Below are positions 40,697 to 49,565 of a stretch of 49,598 nucleotides of DNA, piece after piece. Position 1 is the first letter of the stretch. The number at the start of each line of letters is the position of its first letter. The notes beneath the pieces are model-generated. The model was given only the letters and a program-made list of their open reading frames with translations, was not told the origin of the DNA and searched no databases. The translations under genes and the position numbers were made by a program. This stretch comes from an uncultured bacterium (GTDB lineage Bacteria > Cyanobacteriota > Vampirovibrionia > Gastranaerophilales > Gastranaerophilaceae), in NCBI GenBank assembly GCA_902775025.1, contig CACYKP010000009.1, forward strand, positions 1-49,598, given 5' to 3'.

Positions 40697-42253
40697 ATGA
40701 AAAATGCAGGACAAGCAATTCATATAAAAAAAGAAGTACTGGTTAGAATTATAAAAGCATTCCTTTCGGATAATTTTGAAGAGCAAGCAAGACTTATACC
40801 TTTTGCAATCAGACCAAAAGGTATGGAAGTTCCTTACAGATGCTGTATTTATAAAGAACGTGCTATTATTAAAGATAGAACTATTGCAGGGCTTGGATTT
40901 CAGATAGAAGAAGACGATGAAACAGTTTCTCTTTCTACTTATGCTAAAAAAGCACTTGAAAGAAAAGAAATTGACGATAAGAATTTAACAGTTTTACAAG
41001 CAGCTTGTAAAGGGTGTTTAACAAACAGAATTTATGTAACAGACCTTTGTCAAGGCTGTATTGCAAGACCATGTCAGACAGCTTGTAAATTTGGAGCAAT
41101 TACCGTAATTAACGGTAAATCAATTATTGACGAAGAAAAATGCAAAAAATGTCAAATGTGTGTAAAGGTTTGCCCTTATAACGCTATCGTTAAAATTACC
41201 GTTCCCTGCGAGGATTCTTGCCCTGTAGGTGCAATCAAGAAAGACGAAACAGGATTTGCAAGCATTGATTACTCAAAATGTATAAACTGCGGAAGATGTA
41301 TTGCCTCTTGTCCGTTTGGTGCGGTTCACGAAAAGAGCCAAATTATAGATATTTTGAAAGCTATAAAGTCGGATAAAAAAGTTATAGCGATGATTGCGCC
41401 ATCTATTGCAGGTCAATTCCCGGGAAACATTTATCAGCTTAAAACCGCTATTATTCAAGCAGGATTTGATGATGTTTATGAAGTTGCTCAAGGGGCAGAT
41501 ATTACAGCAACAAATGAGGCTAAAGAATTTTCCGAAAGAATGAAGGAAGTTCAAGCAAAGAATAACGAATGGATTGATGCTTGGGTAAATGAAGGCGGAT
41601 ACGCTGAAAGCGAGCAAGAAGAAAAAGCTGATGAAAAACAGGAAGAAGAAAAGAAAACATTTATGACAACTTCTTGCTGTGCAGGGTATAACCAGCTTGT
41701 TAAAAAACATTTGCAAGATATTAAGCCTTATGTATCAGATACAAAAACTCCTTTGTACTATACGGCTGAAATCGTTAAAAAAGAACATCCTGAAGCTGTA
41801 ACAGTTTTTGTAAGTCCTTGTGTAGCTAAACGTGCGGAAGGTTTTGATAACGAAAATGTCGATTATGTAATGAATTACGAAGAACTCGGTGCTTTATTTG
41901 TCGCTAAGAAAATCGAGATTATGTCTTGCGATGAAACAAAATACGTTACAGAAAGCTCAAAACAGGCAAGATGCTTTGGATATTCAGGCGGTGTCGCGGA
42001 TTCTGTTAAATCTGCTCTTAGGGATGAAAAATCAGTTAAACCTTTTGTAATCAATGGTTTAAATAAGGAAAGTATACGACAACTCAAACAATTTGCGGCA
42101 AAAAATGAATGCGAAGACGGTTGTAATTTGATTGAAGTAATGTGCTGCGAAGGCGGATGTATCGGCGGTAATGCATCATTAAACAACCAAAAGACCGCTA
42201 AAAAACTTATTGATACACTTGCTTCAAATAGTGAGGATATTCCGAAAATATAA
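40697..42253 (+). CDS. [FeFe]-hydrogenase catalytic subunit
   Basis: The 518-residue protein has an N-terminal ferredoxin-like part with several Cys-rich motifs (CKGCLTN, CQGCIARPCQTACKFGA, CKKCQMCVKVCP, CINCGRCIASCPFGA) binding multiple [4Fe-4S] clusters. The H-cluster domain follows: TSCCAGY with Cys327/Cys328, SPCVAK with Cys375, and MCCEGGCIGG with Cys484 and Cys488. All four H-cluster ligands are present. The motifs differ from classic group A (TSCCPGW, MPC-x-AKK, MACPGGC), which suggests a different subgroup, perhaps group B. It oxidises or makes hydrogen in fermentation. The maturases HydEFG are not in this window. Confidence 0.93.
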   Translation: MKNAGQAIHIKKEVLVRIIKAFLSDNFEEQARLIPFAIRPKGMEVPYRCCIYKERAIIKDRTIAGLGFQIEEDDETVSLSTYAKKALERKEIDDKNLTVLQAACKGCLTNRIYVTDLCQGCIARPCQTACKFGAITVINGKSIIDEEKCKKCQMCVKVCPYNAIVKITVPCEDSCPVGAIKKDETGFASIDYSKCINCGRCIASCPFGAVHEKSQIIDILKAIKSDKKVIAMIAPSIAGQFPGNIYQLKTAIIQAGFDDVYEVAQGADITATNEAKEFSERMKEVQAKNNEWIDAWVNEGGYAESEQEEKADEKQEEEKKTFMTTSCCAGYNQLVKKHLQDIKPYVSDTKTPLYYTAEIVKKEHPEAVTVFVSPCVAKRAEGFDNENVDYVMNYEELGALFVAKKIEIMSCDETKYVTESSKQARCFGYSGGVADSVKSALRDEKSVKPFVINGLNKESIRQLKQFAAKNECEDGCNLIEVMCCEGGCIGGNASLNNQKTAKKLIDTLASNSEDIPKI

Positions 42254-42258
42254 TTATA

Positions 42259-43530
42259 TTACATTTTTAATATTTTATTTAATTTAGGAATTAGTATTAA
42301 AAGTATCAAAAATGCAATAAAAGATAGTATTGCAAGCGGTGTAAAGAGTTGTACGGAAGTTAATGTTTCATATTTTCCGCCCCAAAATCCTGCAAAAAAA
42401 TCACCGATAAAGCAGGTTAAGAACCAACAGCCCATTGTGAGAGATAAGAATTTTCTTGGGGCAAGTTTTGATACAAGAGATAAACCTATAGGGGACAAGC
42501 AAAGCTCTGATACTGTCATTACCAAATATGCAAAAACAAGCCACAGAGGAGATACTAAAGAAACTTCGGCGGATTTGCCCCCAAAAATCATAATTACATA
42601 AGATAAAGACATTAATAATAAGGCAATTGCAAATTTTTCAACAGAAGTAGGCTCTTTTGATTTTTTTCTTAACCACTCCCATAATATAGACATCAAAGGT
42701 GCAAGAGTGATTATAAAAAGCGGATTGAGTGATTGAAAATACCCTGTAGGAATTTTGTACCCTAAAAAACTCCTGTTTGTTTGATATTCTGCAAAAAGTG
42801 TAAGTGATGAACCTGCCTGCTCAAAACATATCCAAAAAGGTATTGTAAAGAGCATTAATACAACTAAGGCAATAAGCCTTTCGTTTCCGCCATTTTCTTC
42901 GTTATTTTTATCGTCTTTAATTGAAGTAACAGGGTTTAATCCTTTATCACCCAGCAATTTGTTTTCATAAATTTTATATAAGAATAACCCGATTAGCATT
43001 CCTATACCTGCTGATGCAAATCCCCATTCAAATCCGTATTTAACGGCAAGAGTTCCGCAAACAAGAGGAGAGAAAAACGCACCTAAATTTATGCCCATAT
43101 AAAAAACTGTGAACGCTGAATCTTTTTTTGAGTTGTCATCACCGTATAAAAGCCCTAGAACGGAGCTTATGTTAGATTTAAAACATCCATTAGCACAAAT
43201 CATTAAAAACAAGGCAAAAAGAAATAGACTTTTTGGTGCAAACGCAAGAATAAACAAGCCTAATGACATTAAAATCCCGCCTGCGGTTATACATCTTCTC
43301 TGCCCGAAGTACCTGTCTGCAAGATATCCGCCTATTAGCGGCGTAAGATAAACAAGTCCGGTATAAATCCCATAAATATTTCCTGCTTTCTGAGCCGAAA
43401 ACATAAGGTTTTGAACCATATAAAGAACGAGCAAAGCCCTCATTCCGTAATACGAAAACCTTTCCCACATCTCAACAAAGAAAAGTAAATATAACCCTTT
43501 CGGGTGGTCTTGTTTAAACAAATTCAGCAT
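42259..43530 (-). CDS. Proton-dependent oligopeptide transporter (POT/PTR2 family)
   Basis: The 423-residue MFS-fold carrier has the POT signature FFVEMWERFSYYGMRALLVLYM (residues 16-37, with the E-x-x-E-R-like motif) and FYMGINLGAFFSPLVCG (PTR2 signature). It imports di- and tripeptides with protons. A TAAAAT hexamer lies 6 nt before the ATG with no Shine-Dalgarno, so the message may be leaderless. The stop lies 5 nt from the convergent hydrogenase stop, with no terminator between. It is a little shorter than most members, which have about 480-500 residues. Confidence 0.93.
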   Translation of the reverse strand: MLNLFKQDHPKGLYLLFFVEMWERFSYYGMRALLVLYMVQNLMFSAQKAGNIYGIYTGLVYLTPLIGGYLADRYFGQRRCITAGGILMSLGLFILAFAPKSLFLFALFLMICANGCFKSNISSVLGLLYGDDNSKKDSAFTVFYMGINLGAFFSPLVCGTLAVKYGFEWGFASAGIGMLIGLFLYKIYENKLLGDKGLNPVTSIKDDKNNEENGGNERLIALVVLMLFTIPFWICFEQAGSSLTLFAEYQTNRSFLGYKIPTGYFQSLNPLFIITLAPLMSILWEWLRKKSKEPTSVEKFAIALLLMSLSYVIMIFGGKSAEVSLVSPLWLVFAYLVMTVSELCLSPIGLSLVSKLAPRKFLSLTMGCWFLTCFIGDFFAGFWGGKYETLTSVQLFTPLAILSFIAFLILLILIPKLNKILKM

Positions 43531-43674
43531 AGAATTATTTTAGCATAATTAATTAAACATTTTAAAAAATAATAGAACGCACATTTCCACCATTAAATTT
43601 TCGGTGGGAATGAATGTACAATTTCCACAGGCCCTTATGTTTGTTACATTCTGCACCATACTTGCTAAAAAATA

Positions 43675-43740
43675 GTAGGTTGGGCTTTCAGCCCAACAAC
43701 AAATATTTCTTTTAATGTTGGGGTTGAAACCCCAACCTAC
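43675..43740. repeat. Double-hairpin dispersed repeat
   Basis: Outer arms GTAGGTTGGG (43675-43684) and CCCAACCTAC (43731-43740) enclose two inner hairpins, GTTGGGCT-TTC-AGCCCAAC and GTTGGGGTT-GAA-ACCCCAAC. It is a GC-rich island in the 262-bp gap between the POT gene and the helicase gene. The rest of the gap is featureless apart from a weak hairpin near 43587-43611 (TTCCACC...GGTGGGAA). Confidence 0.85.
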
Positions 43741-43792
43741 AATCTACCAGAATAAGTTATCTAGGCTCTGTCGTATTGACGCACCTTAAATT

Positions 43793-46700
43793 CTACATAT
43801 TGCTGTTCAACACTCTTTCAATACAAGCTTTTGGTGAATAATTCCACTCCCTTGCGGAAATTCTTGAAACCTTCAAGCCTGAACGCTCAAAAATAGCTTG
43901 TTTTCTCATATTTGATACTCTTGAAACAGTTTTGTCTTCAACTCCGTCACATTCAACCACAAATTTGTCATCAACGAGCAAATCCGCACTAAGTCCTGCA
44001 ATATCTACTCCGCAGGTAACTTTGTGGTCTATTGAGCGAAAGGCATCTGCAACTTCTTTTTCAAAAGAGTTTTTATAAATATTTTCGTCAAACTCATCGC
44101 TTTGAGAAAGTGCGTATCTATCTTCGTACTCTGAGCAGAACCCGAGATAACTTCTCAAAATTCCCTCCGGTAATTCTCTCGGATCTTTAGAGATAAAGTT
44201 TATCATCTGATATCTTGCACGAGTTATAGCAACGTTAAACAAATTCGGTTTTTGCAAGAAAATCAAGCTTTGAGGAAAACTGTTGTTTGCATAAGCCCAT
44301 GAGATTAGAATAATATCTCTTTCATCACCCTGAAATGTATGTGCTGTACCGATTTCAATCTGATGTTTTTCTATCATATGTTCTGATAAAACTTTCGCAA
44401 CAGATATCTTCAACTGTTCAACCTGCGCTCTAAACGGTGATATAATCCCTATTGAAACAGGATGCTCAGGATTTTTTCTCTCATCCTCCACAACAATTTC
44501 GTGCAAGCGTTTTACAAGCTCCTCTATCTCAGGTAGGTTTCTTGTTGCATCAAAATCGACTTTACCATCAGGAACAACAACTGTTTCAAGAACTTTTTTA
44601 GAATTGTCATTCCTTCTCATAACCTTAATTCTTCCGCCATAAAATTCTTTATTGGAAAAATTAATAATTGGCGGCAAGCTTCTGAAATGTTCATCAAGAA
44701 GAACAGGGTGCATTGAATAATAATTTGCCAAATCAAACATGGAGTTGGTTCTGAATCTCCACATAAGCTGGTATCTGTCTCCTATTCCGTACTGTGACAT
44801 AAACGATTGCTCTTTAGCCTTTTCCAAGAACGAAAGGTGAGGTAATTGTTTATCATCACCCACAACTACTGCTTTTTTCGCCCTGAATAGAATAGGGAAA
44901 CAGCTTGCTATATCGCATTGAGAAGCCTCATCAATAATTGCAACATCAAACAACCCCGGTTTTAAAGGTAGTGAACCTGATGCAGCGTAAGTTGTAACGC
45001 ACCAGCAAGGAAAAGCCTCCATAAGCGGTTTAAAATCTTCTTGTTCAAGAAGTCTGTTTTGAAGATTTTTCTTTCTTTCCGTCAATGATTTTGAGTGTAC
45101 AAAAAGTCTTTGACGTTTAACAGGGTCTTGCATTAACCCTCTAAGAGCTTCTCTGCGCTTATTTTTCAAAATATCAATAGCAAGTCTTTTCTGCTTGCGT
45201 TTAAGATTTCTTATCTGTTCTGATAAAACGTGGATATTACCAATCTTTTGAATTTCTGTTTCAATCTTTCTTGCTTCATATATAAGCTTTGCAAACTCTA
45301 ACTCGGTTTGAAGAATAGAAAGGTTTTCGTTATTAACGTTAAAATTTTTGATATTTAAAATTTTCTTCAAATTATTCAAAGACGAATGATTTTTAATTCC
45401 TGCCCAGAACCCTGCTTTCTCTTGATTAGCAGAAAGCGTATGAATAGTTGTTTCTATTGTTTGTATCTCATCACCTTTCAAAACTCTTGTAATGTAGAAA
45501 TGGTTTTGATGCTGGGGTTCTTCCATTTTTATTCTTTCATTAACAGAATTCCATTCTTCTTCAAGTTTAATTATTTTTTCCGATTTCTTTTCCATATCTG
45601 ATATTGCTTTTAAAAGCTCCTCCATATCAGAAACATCACAAAGCATAGTGTTTTCGCTACCTTCATTAAGGTCAATTTTTTCTGCAAGAAGATCTTGTAA
45701 TTGCATAGAGAGTTCTCTTTGATAGTTTAACCTTCCTGCTCTGAGTGCCAAAAACGGTGCTCCAAGTTCATTAAGCCTTTCTGCAACTACATCAACCGCT
45801 TTATCCATACGGGAAGCAATAAGAACAGTCTTTCCGTTTGCGATAAGATGTGCCGCAAGGTTTACTATAGTTTGAGATTTACCTGTCCCCGGAGGCCCGA
45901 AAACAGAAACAAGTCTTGAATTTTCAACATTTTTTATTACATTTAATTGTGCATCTGATAACGACAACGGTGTAACAGGGAAAAAGTTTTCCAAGGTCTT
46001 TTGTTGAGAATCAACCGGTTTTGATTGGGTGTATTCTTCATTAATCAAATTTAAAACTGTTTCACGATAAACACCGCTCGGCTTTTCTGCTATTTGGGTT
46101 AATTCATGCAAAACTCCCGCTGTTGCGGAAGGACGCTTTGTAAGAATAATCGCACATTGGTTTGTAATATTTATTTTATCTAATTTTATTGCTTTTTTAC
46201 TTGCTGTTTCTTCAGCTTCAATAATTTCGTCAATATTTTCTGAATCAATTTTTTCGTTGTAAAAATCTTTTGTAATATTGTCTTCTTCAACTTTACCGCC
46301 TGCATCAAGAGATATGTCAATATCAGGTACTATTGATTTAAGCGTAGTTAAGAATATATCTAACTTCTCTTGTGTGATAGGAACAGACGGAACAACGTCA
46401 AGCAAACCTTCAAGAAGTGATTCTGTTTCGTCCTCGTCATCTGATTTTTTCATTAATGCAGTCAGCGCACCTGTATTTAATGAGATAAATTCATCAGTTA
46501 GCATGCAATTAATATTTACACCATTTCTTTCAAGGTGGCATGGTGCATACAAAAGCGGAGTTAGAAATTCATTTTTTCTGCCGGTTTTGCTTTTGCCCGT
46601 CAGGAACAAATAACCATAGATTAAATATTTATCTTTTTGGCTTGTGTCAGCCTGAATCATAAGCTCAGTAATCTTTGGGTCAGAACCTTCAAGTTTCAAG

Positions 46701-46894
46701 TATTCAAGTCCTTGAGTGAACAAAGTATCGTCTTCATTTAAGAAAATCCATTTGTTATCCTTATCAGCCTTTAAGTTTCTGAAAGTTGAACTTTTGACTT
46801 CTTCTCTTACACAATCGTGTAAATATTGGCTTAATTTTTTTATAAAACTATTGTTAAACGCAGAATTAATAGCTCTTGTAGCTTCCTGTAACAT
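43793..46894 (-). CDS. SF1 (Upf1-like) helicase fused to a C-terminal PD-(D/E)XK-type nuclease
   Basis: The 1033-residue protein has a long N-terminal domain with no clear family, then SF1 motifs: Walker A GPPGTGKS near residue 331, Walker B IIDEASQ near 650, the VVVGDDKQLPH motif III, IGIISPFRAQVEQL, TAHTFQGDERD and FNVAITRAR (motif VI). A long charged helical insert lies between motifs I and II (residues about 410-620). The C-terminal about 90 residues (VDIAGLSADLLVDDKFVVECDGVEDKT...RVSNMRKQAIFERSGLKVSRISARE) fit the REase_MTES_1575-like nuclease. Such helicase-nucleases are often found with restriction or defence genes. The ATG follows GGGGAAAAGG. Confidence 0.88.
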   Translation of the reverse strand: MLQEATRAINSAFNNSFIKKLSQYLHDCVREEVKSSTFRNLKADKDNKWIFLNEDDTLFTQGLEYLKLEGSDPKITELMIQADTSQKDKYLIYGYLFLTGKSKTGRKNEFLTPLLYAPCHLERNGVNINCMLTDEFISLNTGALTALMKKSDDEDETESLLEGLLDVVPSVPITQEKLDIFLTTLKSIVPDIDISLDAGGKVEEDNITKDFYNEKIDSENIDEIIEAEETASKKAIKLDKINITNQCAIILTKRPSATAGVLHELTQIAEKPSGVYRETVLNLINEEYTQSKPVDSQQKTLENFFPVTPLSLSDAQLNVIKNVENSRLVSVFGPPGTGKSQTIVNLAAHLIANGKTVLIASRMDKAVDVVAERLNELGAPFLALRAGRLNYQRELSMQLQDLLAEKIDLNEGSENTMLCDVSDMEELLKAISDMEKKSEKIIKLEEEWNSVNERIKMEEPQHQNHFYITRVLKGDEIQTIETTIHTLSANQEKAGFWAGIKNHSSLNNLKKILNIKNFNVNNENLSILQTELEFAKLIYEARKIETEIQKIGNIHVLSEQIRNLKRKQKRLAIDILKNKRREALRGLMQDPVKRQRLFVHSKSLTERKKNLQNRLLEQEDFKPLMEAFPCWCVTTYAASGSLPLKPGLFDVAIIDEASQCDIASCFPILFRAKKAVVVGDDKQLPHLSFLEKAKEQSFMSQYGIGDRYQLMWRFRTNSMFDLANYYSMHPVLLDEHFRSLPPIINFSNKEFYGGRIKVMRRNDNSKKVLETVVVPDGKVDFDATRNLPEIEELVKRLHEIVVEDERKNPEHPVSIGIISPFRAQVEQLKISVAKVLSEHMIEKHQIEIGTAHTFQGDERDIILISWAYANNSFPQSLIFLQKPNLFNVAITRARYQMINFISKDPRELPEGILRSYLGFCSEYEDRYALSQSDEFDENIYKNSFEKEVADAFRSIDHKVTCGVDIAGLSADLLVDDKFVVECDGVEDKTVSRVSNMRKQAIFERSGLKVSRISAREWNYSPKACIERVLNSNM

Positions 46895-46976
46895 CGCCTT
46901 TTCCCCTCTGTACTTATATAATGAAGTTATTATATCATATTATTATATTGCGGTAAATGATGTAAACAATGTAGTT

Positions 46977-47804
46977 TTATATCTCTAATGTTTTATTCAA
47001 TAAATCTTTAAAACGTTTGGGACAATCTTTCGGTAAAAAATCGAGCGGATTTTTGACAGGGTTTAAATTCTTATCCAAAGATTTTACAATAAGTTTTGTC
47101 ATTAATTCCGCATAAACTTCTGTCCATTTTCGAGTACAAAGAGCATAGAAGCTGACATTATTTTTTAAAAAAAGCTTTTCATTTTTTGTCAGGCTCATTA
47201 GGTTATAAGTCTCCTCCATAACTTTTCCCAAATCAGGCGTGAATTGTTTATGATACTTTTTTCTTAAATCTTTGTCTAACCCTCTATACCCATACTTTTT
47301 ATATATTTGGTTTAATTCTATATTGTGCATTAGTTCATGTAATGTTACATGCAAAAAATGTCCTGTTGAGAATAGCTTCTCCCAACCTCTCAAAGAAGAA
47401 TGAAAATCATTAGAAATGTGAGTTTTGTTAAAATCTTTATTTATTAATATTGTACCTTCTTTAAAAGCCCTTTTCTGCTTTAAATAAAAATCTTTCTCTC
47501 TTATATGTATTCCCAAATTTTGTTTATCATCAGCAAAAAGAATTTCTTTTTCATCATAAACCTGAATAACCGGAGGTTTATAAAAAAAAGGGAGCTTAAG
47601 TTTTTCCGAAAGTTTTTCTAAAATATCAAATGCAAACACAAAATCGGCACAAATAGATTTGTTATCTTTAAAATCGGCTTTTACCCCCCTTGATAGCAAA
47701 TCTTGCTCTATTTTTTTAACATTTAATGTGTTTACGGTTTTAAGTATCTTAAAAGTTGTACCGGATTTAAAATTTGTTTCAGCACCTATTTTATGAACAT
47801 TCAT
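46977..47804 (-). CDS. Zinc peptidase (HExxH) with N-terminal TNFKSG motif
   Basis: The 275-residue protein has HELMH in HVTLHELMHNIEL near residue 155, with a downstream Glu in WTEVYAELMTKL as the likely third zinc ligand, as in the gluzincin/ATLF-like toxin peptidases. The N-terminus MNVHKIGAETNFKSGTTF carries the short motif shared with 14042, 37934 and 39697. I prefer the ATG at 47804, where TATGCT lies 7 nt upstream, over the ATG at 47816; neither has a Shine-Dalgarno. There is no signal peptide. It would be a cytoplasmic or specially exported protease. Confidence 0.72.
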   Translation of the reverse strand: MNVHKIGAETNFKSGTTFKILKTVNTLNVKKIEQDLLSRGVKADFKDNKSICADFVFAFDILEKLSEKLKLPFFYKPPVIQVYDEKEILFADDKQNLGIHIREKDFYLKQKRAFKEGTILINKDFNKTHISNDFHSSLRGWEKLFSTGHFLHVTLHELMHNIELNQIYKKYGYRGLDKDLRKKYHKQFTPDLGKVMEETYNLMSLTKNEKLFLKNNVSFYALCTRKWTEVYAELMTKLIVKSLDKNLNPVKNPLDFLPKDCPKRFKDLLNKTLEI

Positions 47805-47912
47805 ACTATTAAGCATACACGCAAAAATTTTTTTTTGCTACGCATATTTCCTTCCTATATAGGAGTTGATTATTTTTAAAATGTGTTATCTTATAAACGG
47901 AGAGATTTAATT

Positions 47913-48311
47913 ATGAAAAAATTATTAATTATATTTTGCTTACTACTTATACAAAACGTTACGGCAGAAGAAGTTACCGTTCAAAAGCCAACTCCAAATC
48001 CGCTTACGGTTTCACAAAACATTATGTTTGAAAACTGTACTAAGATTTTTGGAATTAATCAGGAAAAATTGTTTTATTTAACCTTGGCTTCAATCTCAGC
48101 TAACAGGTTTAATATAGATGAAATCCAAAGTGCAAACGGATACATCATATTTTCCGCAAACAGGAACAAATATCTTGCATCAATCTCTAAGATAGATAAA
48201 ACAAATGCAATTTTAAAGATTACACCTTGTAACAATGTTTATAATTTTCCTCCGGGGATAATTACAAACACTTTTAAATACATAGATTTGAATTTAACGA
48301 CAAAAATCTAA
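47913..48311 (+). CDS. Secreted hypothetical protein, 132 aa
   Basis: The start MKKLLIIFCLLLIQNVTAEEV is a clear Sec signal. The mature part is small with a beta-rich C-terminus (NGYIIFSANRNKYLASISKIDKTNAILKITPCNNVYNFP) and a single pair of Cys (ENCTKIF and TPCNN). I recognise no family. I chose the ATG at 47913, after GGAGAG, over an in-frame ATG at 47883. Confidence 0.75.
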   Translation: MKKLLIIFCLLLIQNVTAEEVTVQKPTPNPLTVSQNIMFENCTKIFGINQEKLFYLTLASISANRFNIDEIQSANGYIIFSANRNKYLASISKIDKTNAILKITPCNNVYNFPPGIITNTFKYIDLNLTTKI

Positions 48312-48346
48312 ATGTGGAACTGCTTCAAATTTACAAGTTTTACATT

Positions 48347-48380
48347 CCCTCGCCCGACGGGAGAGGGATAGGGTGAGGGG
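48347..48380. repeat. REP-like GC-rich repeat, copy 2 (at a ribosome binding site)
   Basis: This 34-bp relative of the repeat at 25849-25884 (CCCTCGCCC-GAC-GGGAGAGGG then ATAGGGTGAGGGG) lies between two genes. Its final GAGGGG is 8 nt before the ATG at 48389 and can serve as the Shine-Dalgarno. Confidence 0.85.
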
Positions 48381-48388
48381 ACAAAAAG

Positions 48389-49537
48389 ATGAAAAAAATT
48401 GTGATTTTATTGCTGGTAACAATTTCAATTATCGGTTTAACTGCCTGCACAATAAGACAAGAAACAAGCCAAAAAGAGATTACTGTTTGGACTCTGCAAA
48501 TGGGCGATTTTGCTGATTATATGTACAAGGTTATAAGAACTTATGAAAAATCACATCCCAATCTTCATATAAAATGGGTAGATGTTCCGTTTTCTGCCGC
48601 AGTTATGACAGATAATCCTCCGGATTTGATTAATCTTAATCCCGATTTTTCGGCTCTTTTGGCGCAAAAAGGAACTTTAGAAGAAATACCATTTGAAGCT
48701 GTAGAAAGTTTTAACCCTGAAATAATAAAAGCTTTAACATATAATGAAAAACTTTATTCTATCCCTTGGTATGCAACAAGCGCAATAACTATATACAATA
48801 AAGACCTTTTCGCAAAATCAGGAATATTAAGACTTCCTAAAACATACAAAGAGCTTGCTTCAATATCAGAAAAAATAAAAACTAATACAGGAGCATACGC
48901 TTACCTTCCGACTATAACCGAAAATGATACTAGATTTTGAACAAGTACGGAATATCGGAACTTTCGGATTTGAACTCAAAAGAATCAATAAAAGTTTTTG
49001 AGATGTTTAAGGATTTGTATAAAAAAGACTTAATTCCTCCTGAAACAATAACAATGACACATAGAGAAGCTCTTGAACAATATATGGCAGGCAAAATAAT
49101 TTTCTATCAAGGTGGTTCAAACTTCTTGAACATGATTAGAGAAAACGCTCCGTCACCCTGTTGGACAAAATGATATTTCTGTTATGAACTTTGTAATCCC
49201 AAAACGTGCAAAAATGAAAAAAGAGGCTTTGGAATTTTGTCTTTATTTAACAAACGCTCAAAACCAATTAGAACTAGCGAAAATGACAAATATAATCTCG
49301 ACAAATTCTGATGCATTGAATGATAAATTTTATAATGATAATTCCGACTTAATCTCAAAAGCCCGTTCCATAAGCGCAAAACAACTTAATCATATTTACC
49401 CTCAAATGAAACAAAGACGAGGACAAAAAGAAATTAACAATGCGGTAAATTCTGCCGTTCAAACAATTTTGCTTGACAAAAATTCAACAGAAAATACTCT
49501 GGACAAACTTACAAAAGATTTGGAAAATAACCTCTAA
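48389..49537 (+). pseudogene. Extracellular sugar-binding lipoprotein (ABC transporter), disrupted by two frameshifts
   Basis: The first frame (48389-48940) has a lipoprotein signal with lipobox LTAC and a family 1 solute-binding start (EITVWTLQMGDFADYMYKVIRTYEKSHPNLHIKWVDV). It stops at TGA 48938. The continuation lies in another frame from 48937 (NKYGISELSDLNSKESIKVFEMFKDLYKKDLIPP) to TGA 49171. The last part returns to the first frame (GQNDISVMNFVIPKRAKMKKEALEF) and ends at 49537. The second junction is repaired by removing one C from CCC near 49157; the first looks like a small deletion. Together they make about 380 codons, slightly short for the family. It is most likely a pseudogene, or possibly assembly error. 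Confidence 0.8.
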
Positions 49538-49545
49538 AACAAAAA

Positions 49546-49565
49546 CCCTGATAAGCTTATCAGGG
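49546..49565 (+). terminator. Perfect 20-bp palindrome after the broken lipoprotein gene
   Basis: CCCTGATAAGCTTATCAGGG is a complete palindrome 9 nt after the stop. It would form a hairpin, but no T-run follows (CAAGAAAGG), so it is a weak terminator at best or a processing site. Confidence 0.45.

Noticed and set aside
46950-46975. TGTAAACAATGTAG near the helicase gene as another HLR1-like site
   Set aside because: The period is 9 bp, the second unit is incomplete and the orientation relative to the gene is opposite.
48937-49537. Two separate genes at 48937 and 49184
   Set aside because: Both lack their own ribosome binding sites and continue the same solute-binding protein; they are fragments of one broken gene.
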